DNA of 64,000 nucleotides from NCBI GenBank assembly GCA_037200975.1, contig JBBCGI010000001.1, positions 558,001 to 622,000 on the forward strand, in the 5' to 3' direction. The notes beneath the pieces are model-generated. The model saw only the letters and a program-made list of their open reading frames with translations, was not told the DNA's origin and did not search any database. Positions 16,792-24,286 of the stretch are shown one piece after another. The DNA comes from Pseudomonadota bacterium (GTDB taxonomy: Bacteria > Pseudomonadota > Gammaproteobacteria > Steroidobacterales > Steroidobacteraceae). Within the stretch, counting starts at the first letter, position 1; every line of letters starts with the position of its first letter. The position numbers were made by a program, and so were the translations under genes.

Positions 16792-17115
16792 TTATTCCCG
16801 CGCGGACAGGCTCCCGTATTCGGGTCCGAAATCGACCTTCGCCTGGCGCGCCATGCGGCTTCCTCGCGCGCGCGGGAAGCGGATGGCCGCCTCGATTGAG
16901 TCCACATAATCCGACTGGCTGACGTAATGCCACCCGCTGGTCGAAAACCGCTGGTACGTCGCCGGAAACTTTCGTAATCGGCCGCGGCGAATTCCTGCGC
17001 ACGCGTCTATCTGCTCGCCGCCGGAATAAGCGAATGCAATTCGGCGATTTCCGGCGGCAACTTTTCCGCCATACGGTGCCGTGCCGATTATCAGGACGAA
17101 GCAGACATGCGCCAT
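16792..17115 (-). CDS. Uncertain 107-aa reading frame, possibly a decayed gene
   Basis: The minus strand holds a 107-codon frame whose second half (YQRFSTSGWHYVSQSDYVDSIEAAIRFP) has protein-like composition and GC-rich third positions. A different frame from an ATG at 17072 gives MAEKLPPEIAELHSLIPAAS before a TAG, followed by AQEFAAADYESFRRR. The good pieces lie in two frames, so this may be a frameshifted, interrupted small gene. Otherwise the 569 bp between the Met-rich gene and the DsbD-domain gene hold only the 64-aa frame and a short hairpin near 16604-16622. Confidence 0.22.
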   Translation of the reverse strand: MAHVCFVLIIGTAPYGGKVAAGNRRIAFAYSGGEQIDACAGIRRGRLRKFPATYQRFSTSGWHYVSQSDYVDSIEAAIRFPRARGSRMARQAKVDFGPEYGSLSARE

Positions 17116-17619
17116 CGAGCATTACACCAGCCGCGGCGAGCAGCCGCCGCGCTCTGCGCCCTCTTCGCATCGGTGCTCGCGGTTTGCCTGCACGGCGTGG
17201 CCGCCGCGGAAGAAGACCCGTCGAGCGCGGTGCGCTGGAGCTGGCAGCTGGAGCCGGTGAACGCCGCCCCCGGCACTGAGGCGGACCTGGTACTCGTCGC
17301 GCAAATTGCCCCCGGTTGGGTGGTGTACTCGTCCGATTTCAAGGTCGAAATCGGTCCGCAGCCCGCGCGACTCGTCGCCGCCGCCGAAAGCCGGCAAGAC
17401 TTGTTAGGGCCGCTGCGATCGATCGACGCCAGGCGCAAACGCGGCACTGCCCTCGACGTCGAATACGGCTATTTCTCCGGCCGCGCCGAACTGCGGCAGC
17501 GCGTGCGTGTGCCGCCGGCAGGCAGCGCGTTGGTCGCGACCTTGCGCGGCCAGGCGTGCCACGAGACCGACGGCACCTGCCACCTGCTGCGCCAGCCCGT
17601 CCGCGTCGCGGCACTCTGA
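17107..17619 (+). CDS. Stand-alone DsbD N-terminal (alpha) domain protein, periplasmic
   Basis: A 170-aa exported protein (signal peptide about 1-34, RRAAAALCALFASVLAVCLHGVAAA). The mature part is an immunoglobulin-like DsbD-alpha domain: PGTEADLVLVAQIAPGWVVYSSDF..., ending in ATLRGQACHETDGTCHLLRQPV with the paired cysteines C-x6-C of the redox site. In full DsbD this domain receives electrons from a transmembrane domain and passes them to periplasmic partners. Here it is encoded alone, at the head of a cluster of cytochromes and TlpA-like proteins, so it may donate electrons to these or to a separately encoded CcdA/ScsB-like protein. No membrane partner is present. Confidence 0.75.
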   Translation: MRHRALHQPRRAAAALCALFASVLAVCLHGVAAAEEDPSSAVRWSWQLEPVNAAPGTEADLVLVAQIAPGWVVYSSDFKVEIGPQPARLVAAAESRQDLLGPLRSIDARRKRGTALDVEYGYFSGRAELRQRVRVPPAGSALVATLRGQACHETDGTCHLLRQPVRVAAL

Positions 17620-17689
17620 CTACCGCGCGCGTGCGCCCGGTGTCCTGAGCTGCGGCACACCGCGCGGTGGAACCCGCCGGTGAACCGGC

Positions 17690-18220
17690 ATGAGCTCATA
17701 CGATTCGGCGATTTTCCGCGGCGCGGCCGCCCATCTACATTCTTTCCCAACGTCATCGCCCCGGGATCGAGCACAGCACTTGTTGAATTTGCCAGGCCGG
17801 ACGATCACGGCACTCATTTCCTTCGGCCTGCTGGGAGCGGCGATTGCGTATTCACAGGACGAACGGCTGGTCGCCGCGGTTTCATCACCCGTTCGTCAAG
17901 CCGATCAGCCGACGAACGTGCAAGTGCTGCCGAGGGATCTGTCGCGCGCCGGCGTCCGCAGGATCATGGAACAGTTCGAACGCGAGCTCGGAGTCACCTG
18001 CAGTTATTGCCATGTGGAGGACCGCGACAGTGGCGCCATCGACTATGCATCGGATGAAAACCCCGCGAAACAAACCGCTCGCGTGATGATCACCATGCTC
18101 GACGACATCAACGAAAAGTACCTCGCGCAGCTCAGCACGGACCGGCGTTATGCGGTACCCGTGACCTGCGGCAGCTGCCACCAGGGCCACAGCAGCCCGC
18201 TCGCGTTCGAGCCCAGGTGA
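17690..18220 (+). CDS. Dihaem cytochrome c, photosynthetic reaction-centre cytochrome-subunit type
   Basis: A protein of up to 176 aa with one hydrophobic segment (about 38-55, TITALISFGLLGAAIAY) as signal/anchor, then the reaction-centre cytochrome c subunit fold: TNVQVLPRDLSRAG...RIMEQFERELGVTCSYCHVE, AKQTARVMITMLDDINEKYL and VPVTCGSCHQGHSSPL. The CxxCH motifs start at C104 and C160. Non-photosynthetic bacteria carry such domains in periplasmic electron transfer. The start is uncertain: ATG 17690 lacks a clear ribosome site and the upstream 35 residues look non-native, so a TTG near 17777 is possible. It overlaps the next gene's GTG option by 4 bp, indicating an operon. Confidence 0.82.
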   Translation: MSSYDSAIFRGAAAHLHSFPTSSPRDRAQHLLNLPGRTITALISFGLLGAAIAYSQDERLVAAVSSPVRQADQPTNVQVLPRDLSRAGVRRIMEQFERELGVTCSYCHVEDRDSGAIDYASDENPAKQTARVMITMLDDINEKYLAQLSTDRRYAVPVTCGSCHQGHSSPLAFEPR

Positions 18221-18222
18221 CC

Positions 18223-19647
18223 ATGCGGAGTGCCCTGAATCCACGCGTGACCGCGCAGGCAAACGATCGGCGATCGAAGGTACGCTGGTTTTGGTTCGCC
18301 GCGCTTGCCATCTGCCTGTCGGTGCCGGGCCTGGCGCAGATCGCCGTGCGCAACCAGGGCTACATTCCCTACAGCGACGCGCCCATCTACTACCGCTCCG
18401 AAAACATCGACGATGCCGTCACGTTGTTGCAGCAGCGCATCGACTCGGGAAAGGTTCAGCTCGAATACGACGCAAAAGATCACGGCTATCTGAAATCCGT
18501 GCTCAAGCTGCTCGACATTCCGTTGAGCTCGCAAACGCTGGTGTTTTCGAAGACCAGCTTCCAGTACCCGAAAATCTCGCCGGAGCATCCCCGCGCGCTC
18601 TACTTCAACGACGACGTCTATATCGGCGCCGTTCACGAAGGCAGGGAAATCGAGGTGGTGTCCTTCGACAAACAGCAGGGCGCCATCTTCTTCATCCTGC
18701 ACGAGCAGCAGGCGGACAAGCCGCGCTTCGAGCGCGCCGAACTGGACTGCACGCAGTGTCACATCGCGGCGGGCACGCGCGGCGTACCCGGCGTGTTGTT
18801 GCGCTCGGTTCAATCCAGCAACACCGGCAGTCCGGTGCCGGGCGCGCGCTCTTACATCACGGACCAGGACAGTCCCATCGAAGAACGCTGGGGCGGCTGG
18901 TACGCGACCGGATCGATCGCAACCAGGACGCTCGCGAACCTCTCCGCTCAACCGGGCGCGACCGCCAAGACCGTATCGCTCGCGCCGCTGCAGCAATCCT
19001 TCGCACCTTCCGCCTACCTGGAACCCACGAGCGATGAAGTGGCCTTGCTGGTGCTCGCGCACCAGACACAGATGCACAACCTCATCACGCTCACCAACTA
19101 CAAGACGCGTATCGCGCTGCACGATCTGGAAAAGAAATCCGGAACCCTCGACGCGGACGCCGCACTGCCCGACGCCACCCGCCAGCAGTTCGAGCGGCCG
19201 GCGGAACAGCTGCTGCGTTACCTGCTGTTCACCAATGAAGCGCAGCTGCCCGGGCTCGATCGCAAGCAGATCGCCGCGGAGTCGGCATTCGCGCGCGAGT
19301 TCGCCGCCCGCGGGCCACGCGATTCGAAAGGCCGGTCGCTGCGGGATTTCGATCTGCGAACACGCACCTTTCAACATCCGTGCAGCTACCTCATCTATTC
19401 GGACGCGTTCGATGCGCTGCCGGAACCTTCGCGGACGTACGTCTACGGCCGCCTGCTCGAGATCCTGAGCGGCCAAGATCAAAGCCCCGACTTCAAGACG
19501 CTGTCTGCGGAGGATCGGCGCGCGATCCTGGAGATCCTGCTGGAGACCAAGGCCGGACTTCCGGCGGACTGGCACGAATACGCGCGCACCAACCGCTTGC
19601 GAGTCGCAAACATCAACCCTTCGGGAACATGGAGAGAAACGAAATGA
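18223..19647 (+). CDS. Exported monohaem c-type cytochrome-like protein (about 474 aa)
   Basis: An N-terminal hydrophobic segment (about 21-38, WFWFAALAICLSVPGLA) exports the protein. A single haem motif CTQCH starts at C176, followed by the conserved-looking stretch VPGVLLRSVQSSNTGSPVPGA and PIEERWGGWYATG. Helical sequence fills the C-terminal half. I recognise it as a large uncharacterised cytochrome-like family but cannot name it. ATG 18223 is preferred over GTG 18217 because CAGG sits 7 nt upstream. Its TGA overlaps the next ATG (ATGA at 19644), so it is translationally coupled to the TlpA-like protein, its likely redox partner. Confidence 0.75.
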   Translation: MRSALNPRVTAQANDRRSKVRWFWFAALAICLSVPGLAQIAVRNQGYIPYSDAPIYYRSENIDDAVTLLQQRIDSGKVQLEYDAKDHGYLKSVLKLLDIPLSSQTLVFSKTSFQYPKISPEHPRALYFNDDVYIGAVHEGREIEVVSFDKQQGAIFFILHEQQADKPRFERAELDCTQCHIAAGTRGVPGVLLRSVQSSNTGSPVPGARSYITDQDSPIEERWGGWYATGSIATRTLANLSAQPGATAKTVSLAPLQQSFAPSAYLEPTSDEVALLVLAHQTQMHNLITLTNYKTRIALHDLEKKSGTLDADAALPDATRQQFERPAEQLLRYLLFTNEAQLPGLDRKQIAAESAFAREFAARGPRDSKGRSLRDFDLRTRTFQHPCSYLIYSDAFDALPEPSRTYVYGRLLEILSGQDQSPDFKTLSAEDRRAILEILLETKAGLPADWHEYARTNRLRVANINPSGTWRETK

Positions 19648-20993
19648 ATGTCTTAGTGAAAGCTGCGGGCCTCGCGGCCTTGTTTGCCTCGAGCGCCGGC
19701 GCGCTCGCAGGCGCCAAGCTCGAAGGCCGTTGGGACGCGCAGCTCGTCCGCGATCAAACGGTGATTCCGTTCCGGCTCGATATCTCGGGCTCCGGCCCCA
19801 AGCTCAAAGGCACGCTGTACGACGGCTTCCGCGCGTATGAATACACCACGAGCGCGAGTTACGACGACGGCAAACTGGTACTCGAGATCGCTCACTACCT
19901 GACGACGATCACCGCGCATCTGGAGAACGGCAAACTGGTCGGCGACGTCGTCGCGCAGAATCGCGGCAACCGTTCCGAATACGGCTTCACAGCGACGCGT
20001 CACGACACCGCATCGGACGCGCTCGCGAAAAACGTGCATGCACCGTCGATCGCCGGCGCCTGGGAGATACCGCTCAAGACGCCCTCGTCCAAGGGAGAGA
20101 ACGCGTTCCGCTTCATCGTCGATCAGCGCGGCGCCGAAGTCGCCGCGTCGATCCTGCGCGTCGACGGTGACACGGGCGCGTACAGCGGCGTATACAAAGA
20201 TGGCAAATGGGTGCTGAGCCATTTCGACGGCTCACGGCCCGGGGTCATCGTCGTGACGCCAAACCCGGATGGCACCCTCGCGGTCCAGCAGAACGTGCAG
20301 CGTCCTCGAGCGGCGGCCGCCGGCAACTACGAAACGGCACCCGATGGACGCTACGATTCCAATCTCGTCGCGTACCGCCCGGAAGTCGCGCGCGCGAAAG
20401 GCTTGCCCGAACCCGCCAACCACCTGACACACACGACGGCGCGCGATCCGAACGAGAAGTTCACGTTTAGTTTCCCGGACGTGGAGGGAAAGCCGGTTTC
20501 CAATGAAGACCCGTTCTTCAAGGGCAAGGTCGTGCTCGCCATCGTCACGGGAACCTGGTGCCCGAACTGCCACGACGAGGCGCAGTACCTGATCCAGCTC
20601 GACAAGAAATATCGCGACAAGGGCCTCTCCATCGTCGCGCTCAATTTCGAAGAGGTCGAGCAGCAGGAGTCGCTCGAGCGCGCGCGTGCATTCATCAAGC
20701 AGTACGGCGTCAAATATCCGTACTTGCAGGCGGGTGCGCCCGAGGAAATGTGGGAGAAGGTGCCGCAGCTCACCAATCTCAATACTTGGCCCGCGACGGT
20801 GTTCGTCGGACGCGACGGAACGGTTCGCGCCGTGCATGCCGGCTTTGCATCGCCGTCCACCGGCGACTTCTATGTGAACCAGCAGAAGGAATTCACGCAG
20901 CGCATCGAGCAGTTGCTCGCCGAGAAGGCGCCGTCTGACGTACGCGTGACGGCGACGCCGGTCGCGAGCGGCGCCACCGCACACCGACTCTGA
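19644..20993 (+). CDS. TlpA-like thioredoxin-fold protein with beta-rich N-terminal half (copy 1)
   Basis: A 449-aa exported protein (signal peptide about 1-22). Residues about 25-240 hold two related beta-rich repeats, each opening GRWDA.. or GAWEI.. and containing PFRLDISG or AFRFIVDQ and DGKLVLE or DGKWVLSHFDG, a lipocalin-like pattern. Residues about 275-430 are a TlpA/ResA thioredoxin domain with CPNC at 306-309, the cis-proline in NTWPATVFVG and WEKVP nearby. It is probably a periplasmic thiol-disulfide oxidoreductase for cytochrome or metal-protein maturation. It is coupled to the upstream cytochrome by ATGA and followed by a terminator. Confidence 0.85.
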   Translation: MNVLVKAAGLAALFASSAGALAGAKLEGRWDAQLVRDQTVIPFRLDISGSGPKLKGTLYDGFRAYEYTTSASYDDGKLVLEIAHYLTTITAHLENGKLVGDVVAQNRGNRSEYGFTATRHDTASDALAKNVHAPSIAGAWEIPLKTPSSKGENAFRFIVDQRGAEVAASILRVDGDTGAYSGVYKDGKWVLSHFDGSRPGVIVVTPNPDGTLAVQQNVQRPRAAAAGNYETAPDGRYDSNLVAYRPEVARAKGLPEPANHLTHTTARDPNEKFTFSFPDVEGKPVSNEDPFFKGKVVLAIVTGTWCPNCHDEAQYLIQLDKKYRDKGLSIVALNFEEVEQQESLERARAFIKQYGVKYPYLQAGAPEEMWEKVPQLTNLNTWPATVFVGRDGTVRAVHAGFASPSTGDFYVNQQKEFTQRIEQLLAEKAPSDVRVTATPVASGATAHRL

Positions 20994-21022
20994 CAACTCA
21001 GCCCGTTGCACCGCAACGCCCG

Positions 21023-21057
21023 GGGTCCGCTTCGCAGGAAGCGGACCCTTTGCTTTT
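21023..21057 (+). terminator. Intrinsic terminator after the first TlpA-like gene
   Basis: An 11-bp perfect stem (GGGTCCGCTTC at 21023-21033 with GAAGCGGACCC at 21038-21048, 4-nt loop) is followed by TTTGCTTTT. It closes the DsbD-N/cytochrome/TlpA transcript and separates it from the second TlpA-like gene. Confidence 0.85.
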
Positions 21058-21167
21058 GCGGATGCGTTTCGGGAATGAGCGTGGGAAAAATGGTGATGAG
21101 CCTAACTTCTGCGCCGGGCGTAGTTTCGGGCTGCGGCAAGACGCCGCCATTGAGGCAGAACACGATT

Positions 21168-22517
21168 ATGAAATCCCGGATCATGAGCGCAGGTCTCACC
21201 TTCTTCCTGGCATTCGGAATTCATGCGGCGGCTGCGCCGAAGGCCGGCGCGGAAATACTCGCCGGACGATGGGATGCCACCCTCGTCGACAACGGGCCGG
21301 ATATCCCGTTCCGCCTCGACATCTCGGGCACCGGGCCGACGCTCAAGGCAACGTTTTTCGACGGATCGCGCGCCTATGAGCACACGACTTCCGCCACCTT
21401 CCAGGACGGCAAACTCGTCCTCAAGGCAGATCACTACCTGACGACCATCACGGCGACATTGGTTGATGGCGCGCTGATCGGCGACACGACCTTGCACGGC
21501 CCAGGATACGACGCAAAATTCGGCTTTCGCGCGGCGCGCTATGTGCCGGTGAAAGCCACCGCCACGAAGGTCCCGGCCATCGCCGGTTCGTGGGTCATTC
21601 CGCTGGATCAACCGTCATCGAAAGGCGAACAGGCCTTCCGCTTCATCGTCGAGCAACGCGGCGCTGAAGCGGAAGCCTCGATCCTCAGGGTCGACGGCGA
21701 CACGGGTGCCTACAGCGGAGTCTTCAAGGACGGCAAATGGGTACTCAGCCACTTCGACGGGCATCGGCCGGGCGTCATCGAAGTCGCGGCGAATGCCGAC
21801 GGCACGCTGGCGGTCGTCGCCCACAACGAGGCGATCATCCGCGCGCTGCAGGGCAACGACAGCGACAGGTACCGCGAAGAGCGTTACGGAGACCCGACGC
21901 CGAAATACACGGCATACCGGCCGGACATCGCACGCGCGAAGGGACTGCCCGAGCCGGCAAACTACCTGACTCACACCAAGGCTCGCGATCCGAATGAGAC
22001 GTTCAAGTTCAGTTTCCCGGATGTCAGCGGCAAGCTCGTGTCGAACGAAGACTTCAAGGGCAAGGTCGTCCTCGCCGTCGTGACCGGTACCTGGTGCCCG
22101 AATTGCCACGATGAGGCGCAGTACCTGATCCAGCTCGACAAGAAGTACCGCGACCGCGGCCTCGCCATCGTTGCTCTCAACTTCGAGGAAGTGGAGCAGC
22201 AGGAATCGCTCAAGCGCGTGCACGCATTCATCAACCAATATGGCGTGAAATATCCCTACCTCATCGCCGGCGCGCCGGAGGAGATGTGGGAAAAAGTACC
22301 GCAGCTCGTCAACTTGAATACCTGGCCCGCGACGGTTTTCGTCGGCCGCGACGGCACCGTCCGCGCCGTACACGCGGGTTTCGCATCCCAGGCCAGCGGC
22401 GAGTTCCACAAGCAACTCGAGCAGGACTTCACCGCCCGGATCGAACAACTGCTGGCAGAAAAGGAATCCCGGAACACGCAGGTGGCCGTCGCATCGCCGC
22501 TGAAGTTCGGGCCCTGA
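21168..22517 (+). CDS. TlpA-like thioredoxin-fold protein with beta-rich N-terminal half (copy 2)
   Basis: A 449-aa paralogue of the preceding gene, nearly collinear and the same length. It has a signal peptide (MSAGLTFFLAFGIHAAAA), two beta-rich repeats (GRWDATLV..., GSWVIPLD...) and a thioredoxin domain with CPNC from C310. The C-terminal domains are almost identical over long runs (for example WCPNCHDEAQYLIQLDKKYR), while the N-terminal halves differ more. This is a tandem duplication with divergence in the partner-binding half. ATG 21168 gives a complete signal peptide; a second ATG at 21183 is also possible. A terminator upstream implies its own promoter. Confidence 0.85.
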   Translation: MKSRIMSAGLTFFLAFGIHAAAAPKAGAEILAGRWDATLVDNGPDIPFRLDISGTGPTLKATFFDGSRAYEHTTSATFQDGKLVLKADHYLTTITATLVDGALIGDTTLHGPGYDAKFGFRAARYVPVKATATKVPAIAGSWVIPLDQPSSKGEQAFRFIVEQRGAEAEASILRVDGDTGAYSGVFKDGKWVLSHFDGHRPGVIEVAANADGTLAVVAHNEAIIRALQGNDSDRYREERYGDPTPKYTAYRPDIARAKGLPEPANYLTHTKARDPNETFKFSFPDVSGKLVSNEDFKGKVVLAVVTGTWCPNCHDEAQYLIQLDKKYRDRGLAIVALNFEEVEQQESLKRVHAFINQYGVKYPYLIAGAPEEMWEKVPQLVNLNTWPATVFVGRDGTVRAVHAGFASQASGEFHKQLEQDFTARIEQLLAEKESRNTQVAVASPLKFGP

Positions 22518-22591
22518 AGGACGGCGCCAGCCGCAGCAGGATTCAGTTCGCGAACTTCTGCGTGCTCACGCGCGTTGCTTCAAACGATGGA

Positions 22592-23293
22592 TCAACCGTA
22601 GTCATCGACAGGGGATACCGGTGCCGCGCGTATCGCCCACATAAGCGCTCCCACAACCAACGCGATCAGCAACACCGCGATCCAAAGTCGGGACGTGGCG
22701 ATCGCGTCGCGCTCGCTGACGACACTCGCCGGCTTGCGGCCGACGATCATGGGGCGAATGAGATCGTGACCGCCGAACACTCGATGCGCGGCAACGGCCA
22801 GCAGGTGCGCCCCGATCGCCGCCAGGATCCAGTCGAACAGCCGGCGGTGCCAGGACGTGAGCCGCAGGCTGGTGTCGTAAGAGACGGCGCCGGCGAGCGG
22901 CCCCGTGTTGAAGATCTCATCGTTCGCGAACAGGCCAGTCATCGCCTGCGCCAGCAGCGCCGACAGCAGGAACACCACCATCCACGCCCCCAGTGGATTG
23001 TGCCCGGGCGTCGCGGGTGCGGCGCCGCGACCCAGCGCCAGTAGATAGCCGAGCGTGGCCCGCGGGCCGCGCACGAAATTCGCGAAACGCGCGTGGCGTG
23101 TCCCGACGAGTCCCCACAGGATCCGGAAGGCCGCCAGCACGAGCACCAGGTAGCCAAACCACCGGTGATACTTGAAATACGCCACGCCAGCCCGGTTCGT
23201 GGCGTACGAACCCGCCACCCCGACGACCAGCAGCCAGTGCACGATGCGCACCGGCAGATCCCAAACGCGCCTGCCCTCCGGTGGCTCGCTCAT
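22592..23293 (-). CDS. Cytochrome b561-type membrane protein
   Basis: A 233-aa inner-membrane dihaem cytochrome b with four core TM helices plus one near the C-terminus. The haem-ligand histidines are in VRIVHWLLV, YHRWFGYLVL, GHNPLGAW and SWHRRLFDWI, HLLAVAAH. It belongs to the cytochrome b561/Ni-Fe-hydrogenase b-subunit family, which shuttles electrons from quinol to periplasmic acceptors. It starts 35 bp after the cytochrome c' gene on the same strand. The c'/b561 pairing is a recurrent arrangement, so b561 probably reduces cytochrome c'. Confidence 0.9.
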   Translation of the reverse strand: MSEPPEGRRVWDLPVRIVHWLLVVGVAGSYATNRAGVAYFKYHRWFGYLVLVLAAFRILWGLVGTRHARFANFVRGPRATLGYLLALGRGAAPATPGHNPLGAWMVVFLLSALLAQAMTGLFANDEIFNTGPLAGAVSYDTSLRLTSWHRRLFDWILAAIGAHLLAVAAHRVFGGHDLIRPMIVGRKPASVVSERDAIATSRLWIAVLLIALVVGALMWAIRAAPVSPVDDYG

Positions 23294-23328
23294 CCCGCGC
23301 GGTTATCTATCGCCTGGTTTCGAGTGAG

Positions 23329-23814
23329 CTACTTCGAGCGGAACTTTTCGTGGCAGCTCTTGCAGTCGCCGCCCACGGCGGTCACCGCCGCCTGGAAATC
23401 CGCGCCGGCTTCGCCTTTCTCGACGACCTCGGCCAATTTTCTGGTGTGCGCGCCGAAGTCGGCGACCAGTCGATCGAACTCCGCGCGATCGGTCCAGATG
23501 ACGGGCAACGCGCGTGTCTTGCCCTCCTTCGATATGTCGGGATACGAATCGCCGACGAAGGTCGCGATCTGCGCCAGTCGCGTCGCCTGGCGGCGCGCGA
23601 CATCGGGTCTGAAGTCGGCTTTGCCCTGCGCCACCTGCGCGAGTGGACCAAAGTTGCCGGCAACGATCTTGTAGACCGCCTGGCGATATTCGATGGCGCG
23701 TTCGGCCGGTGTAGGTCCGGGTGGTGCCGCGGCTGGAGGTGTCTGCGCGAGCGCCAGTCCACAGGTGGCGCTGACCAGCAGGACTCCCAACAAACCGGAT
23801 TCGCGCTTGGACAT
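23329..23814 (-). CDS. Cytochrome c'
   Basis: A 161-aa periplasmic four-helix-bundle cytochrome. Signal peptide SGLLGVLLVSATCGLALA is followed by a Pro/Ala-rich linker and RAIEYRQAVYKIVAGNFGPLAQV. The haem motif CKSCHEKFRSK lies at the extreme C-terminus, as in class II cytochromes c. The start is set at ATG 23814 with GGGAGAC upstream; the frame continues open for 40 codons but lacks a start signal there. Cytochrome c' binds NO and CO and may protect against nitrosative stress. It is co-directional with the b561 gene. Confidence 0.9.
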   Translation of the reverse strand: MSKRESGLLGVLLVSATCGLALAQTPPAAAPPGPTPAERAIEYRQAVYKIVAGNFGPLAQVAQGKADFRPDVARRQATRLAQIATFVGDSYPDISKEGKTRALPVIWTDRAEFDRLVADFGAHTRKLAEVVEKGEAGADFQAAVTAVGGDCKSCHEKFRSK

Positions 23815-24139
23815 CGAACTGTCTCCCTTGAGTGGGCCCGGCCGCAGGGTGCGGCGTGGCTCCGGAACGGCGTTCAGCCGGCCCGGTGAAATTGGTGGCA
23901 GTGGGATTCGAACGCCGCCATCGGCTTCGGGCACGTGAGCGCGCGGTTACAGCTTTGGAACCGCGCTGCGCTATTCGACATTGGTACCCTGTTCCGGCCA
24001 GCTAACAACTGCGGTGCGTAGAAAAACATGGCCGCAGCTTGGTTGGGAAACATCCGATCGTCATAAGCGAATTCGAACCGGCGATTGTACGCACGCGCAG
24101 GCGACGGCTAACGTCGTCGCGGCATCGAACGGAGGCGTG
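23815..24139. other. 325-bp intergenic region
   Basis: No convincing gene is seen. It contains a tRNA-3'-end-like segment with an adjacent hairpin (23893-23966) and AT-richer DNA around 24050-24080, probably promoter sequence for the divergent cytochrome c' and the small plus-strand gene. Confidence 0.5.
23893..23966 (-). other. tRNA 3'-end-like fragment plus hairpin
   Basis: Read on the minus strand, 23913-23893 gives GTTCGAATCCCACTGCCACCA, which matches the T-loop plus 3' acceptor and CCA of a tRNA. Nearby is an 8-bp stem (GCGCGGTT 23941-23948, AACCGCGC 23959-23966). No matching 5' acceptor strand or T-stem complement exists, so it is not an intact tRNA. It may be a tRNA remnant, such as the attachment-site end left by an integrated element. 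Confidence 0.3.
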
Positions 24140-24286
24140 ATGAAACGCAGCAACATCTCAGCCCGCTGGGGCAGACCCGAGCAATGGAACGTCGCACGCG
24201 AGTGGTGCGCGGATCTCCTGCGTATCGCCGCCGCGATCGCCATCCTGGCGTTGCTGGCCGCGCTGGACGGCGCTCCAGTCGTCTAG
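24140..24286 (+). CDS. Small single-TM protein (48 aa)
   Basis: A 48-aa frame with a strong ribosome site (GGAGGCG, 2 bases before the ATG by the run, core spacing about 5) encodes a basic head (MKRSNISARWGRPEQWNVAREW) and one membrane helix (LLRIAAAIAILALLAALDG). The stop overlaps the stop of the convergent metallo-hydrolase gene by 4 bp. It is too short for domain assignment; a small inner-membrane protein is the most that can be said. Confidence 0.5.
   Translation: MKRSNISARWGRPEQWNVAREWCADLLRIAAAIAILALLAALDGAPVV

Noticed and set aside
23893-23990. Intact tRNA gene on the minus strand
   Set aside because: No 5' acceptor strand pairs with the 3' end, and the T-stem and anticodon stem do not have normal lengths.
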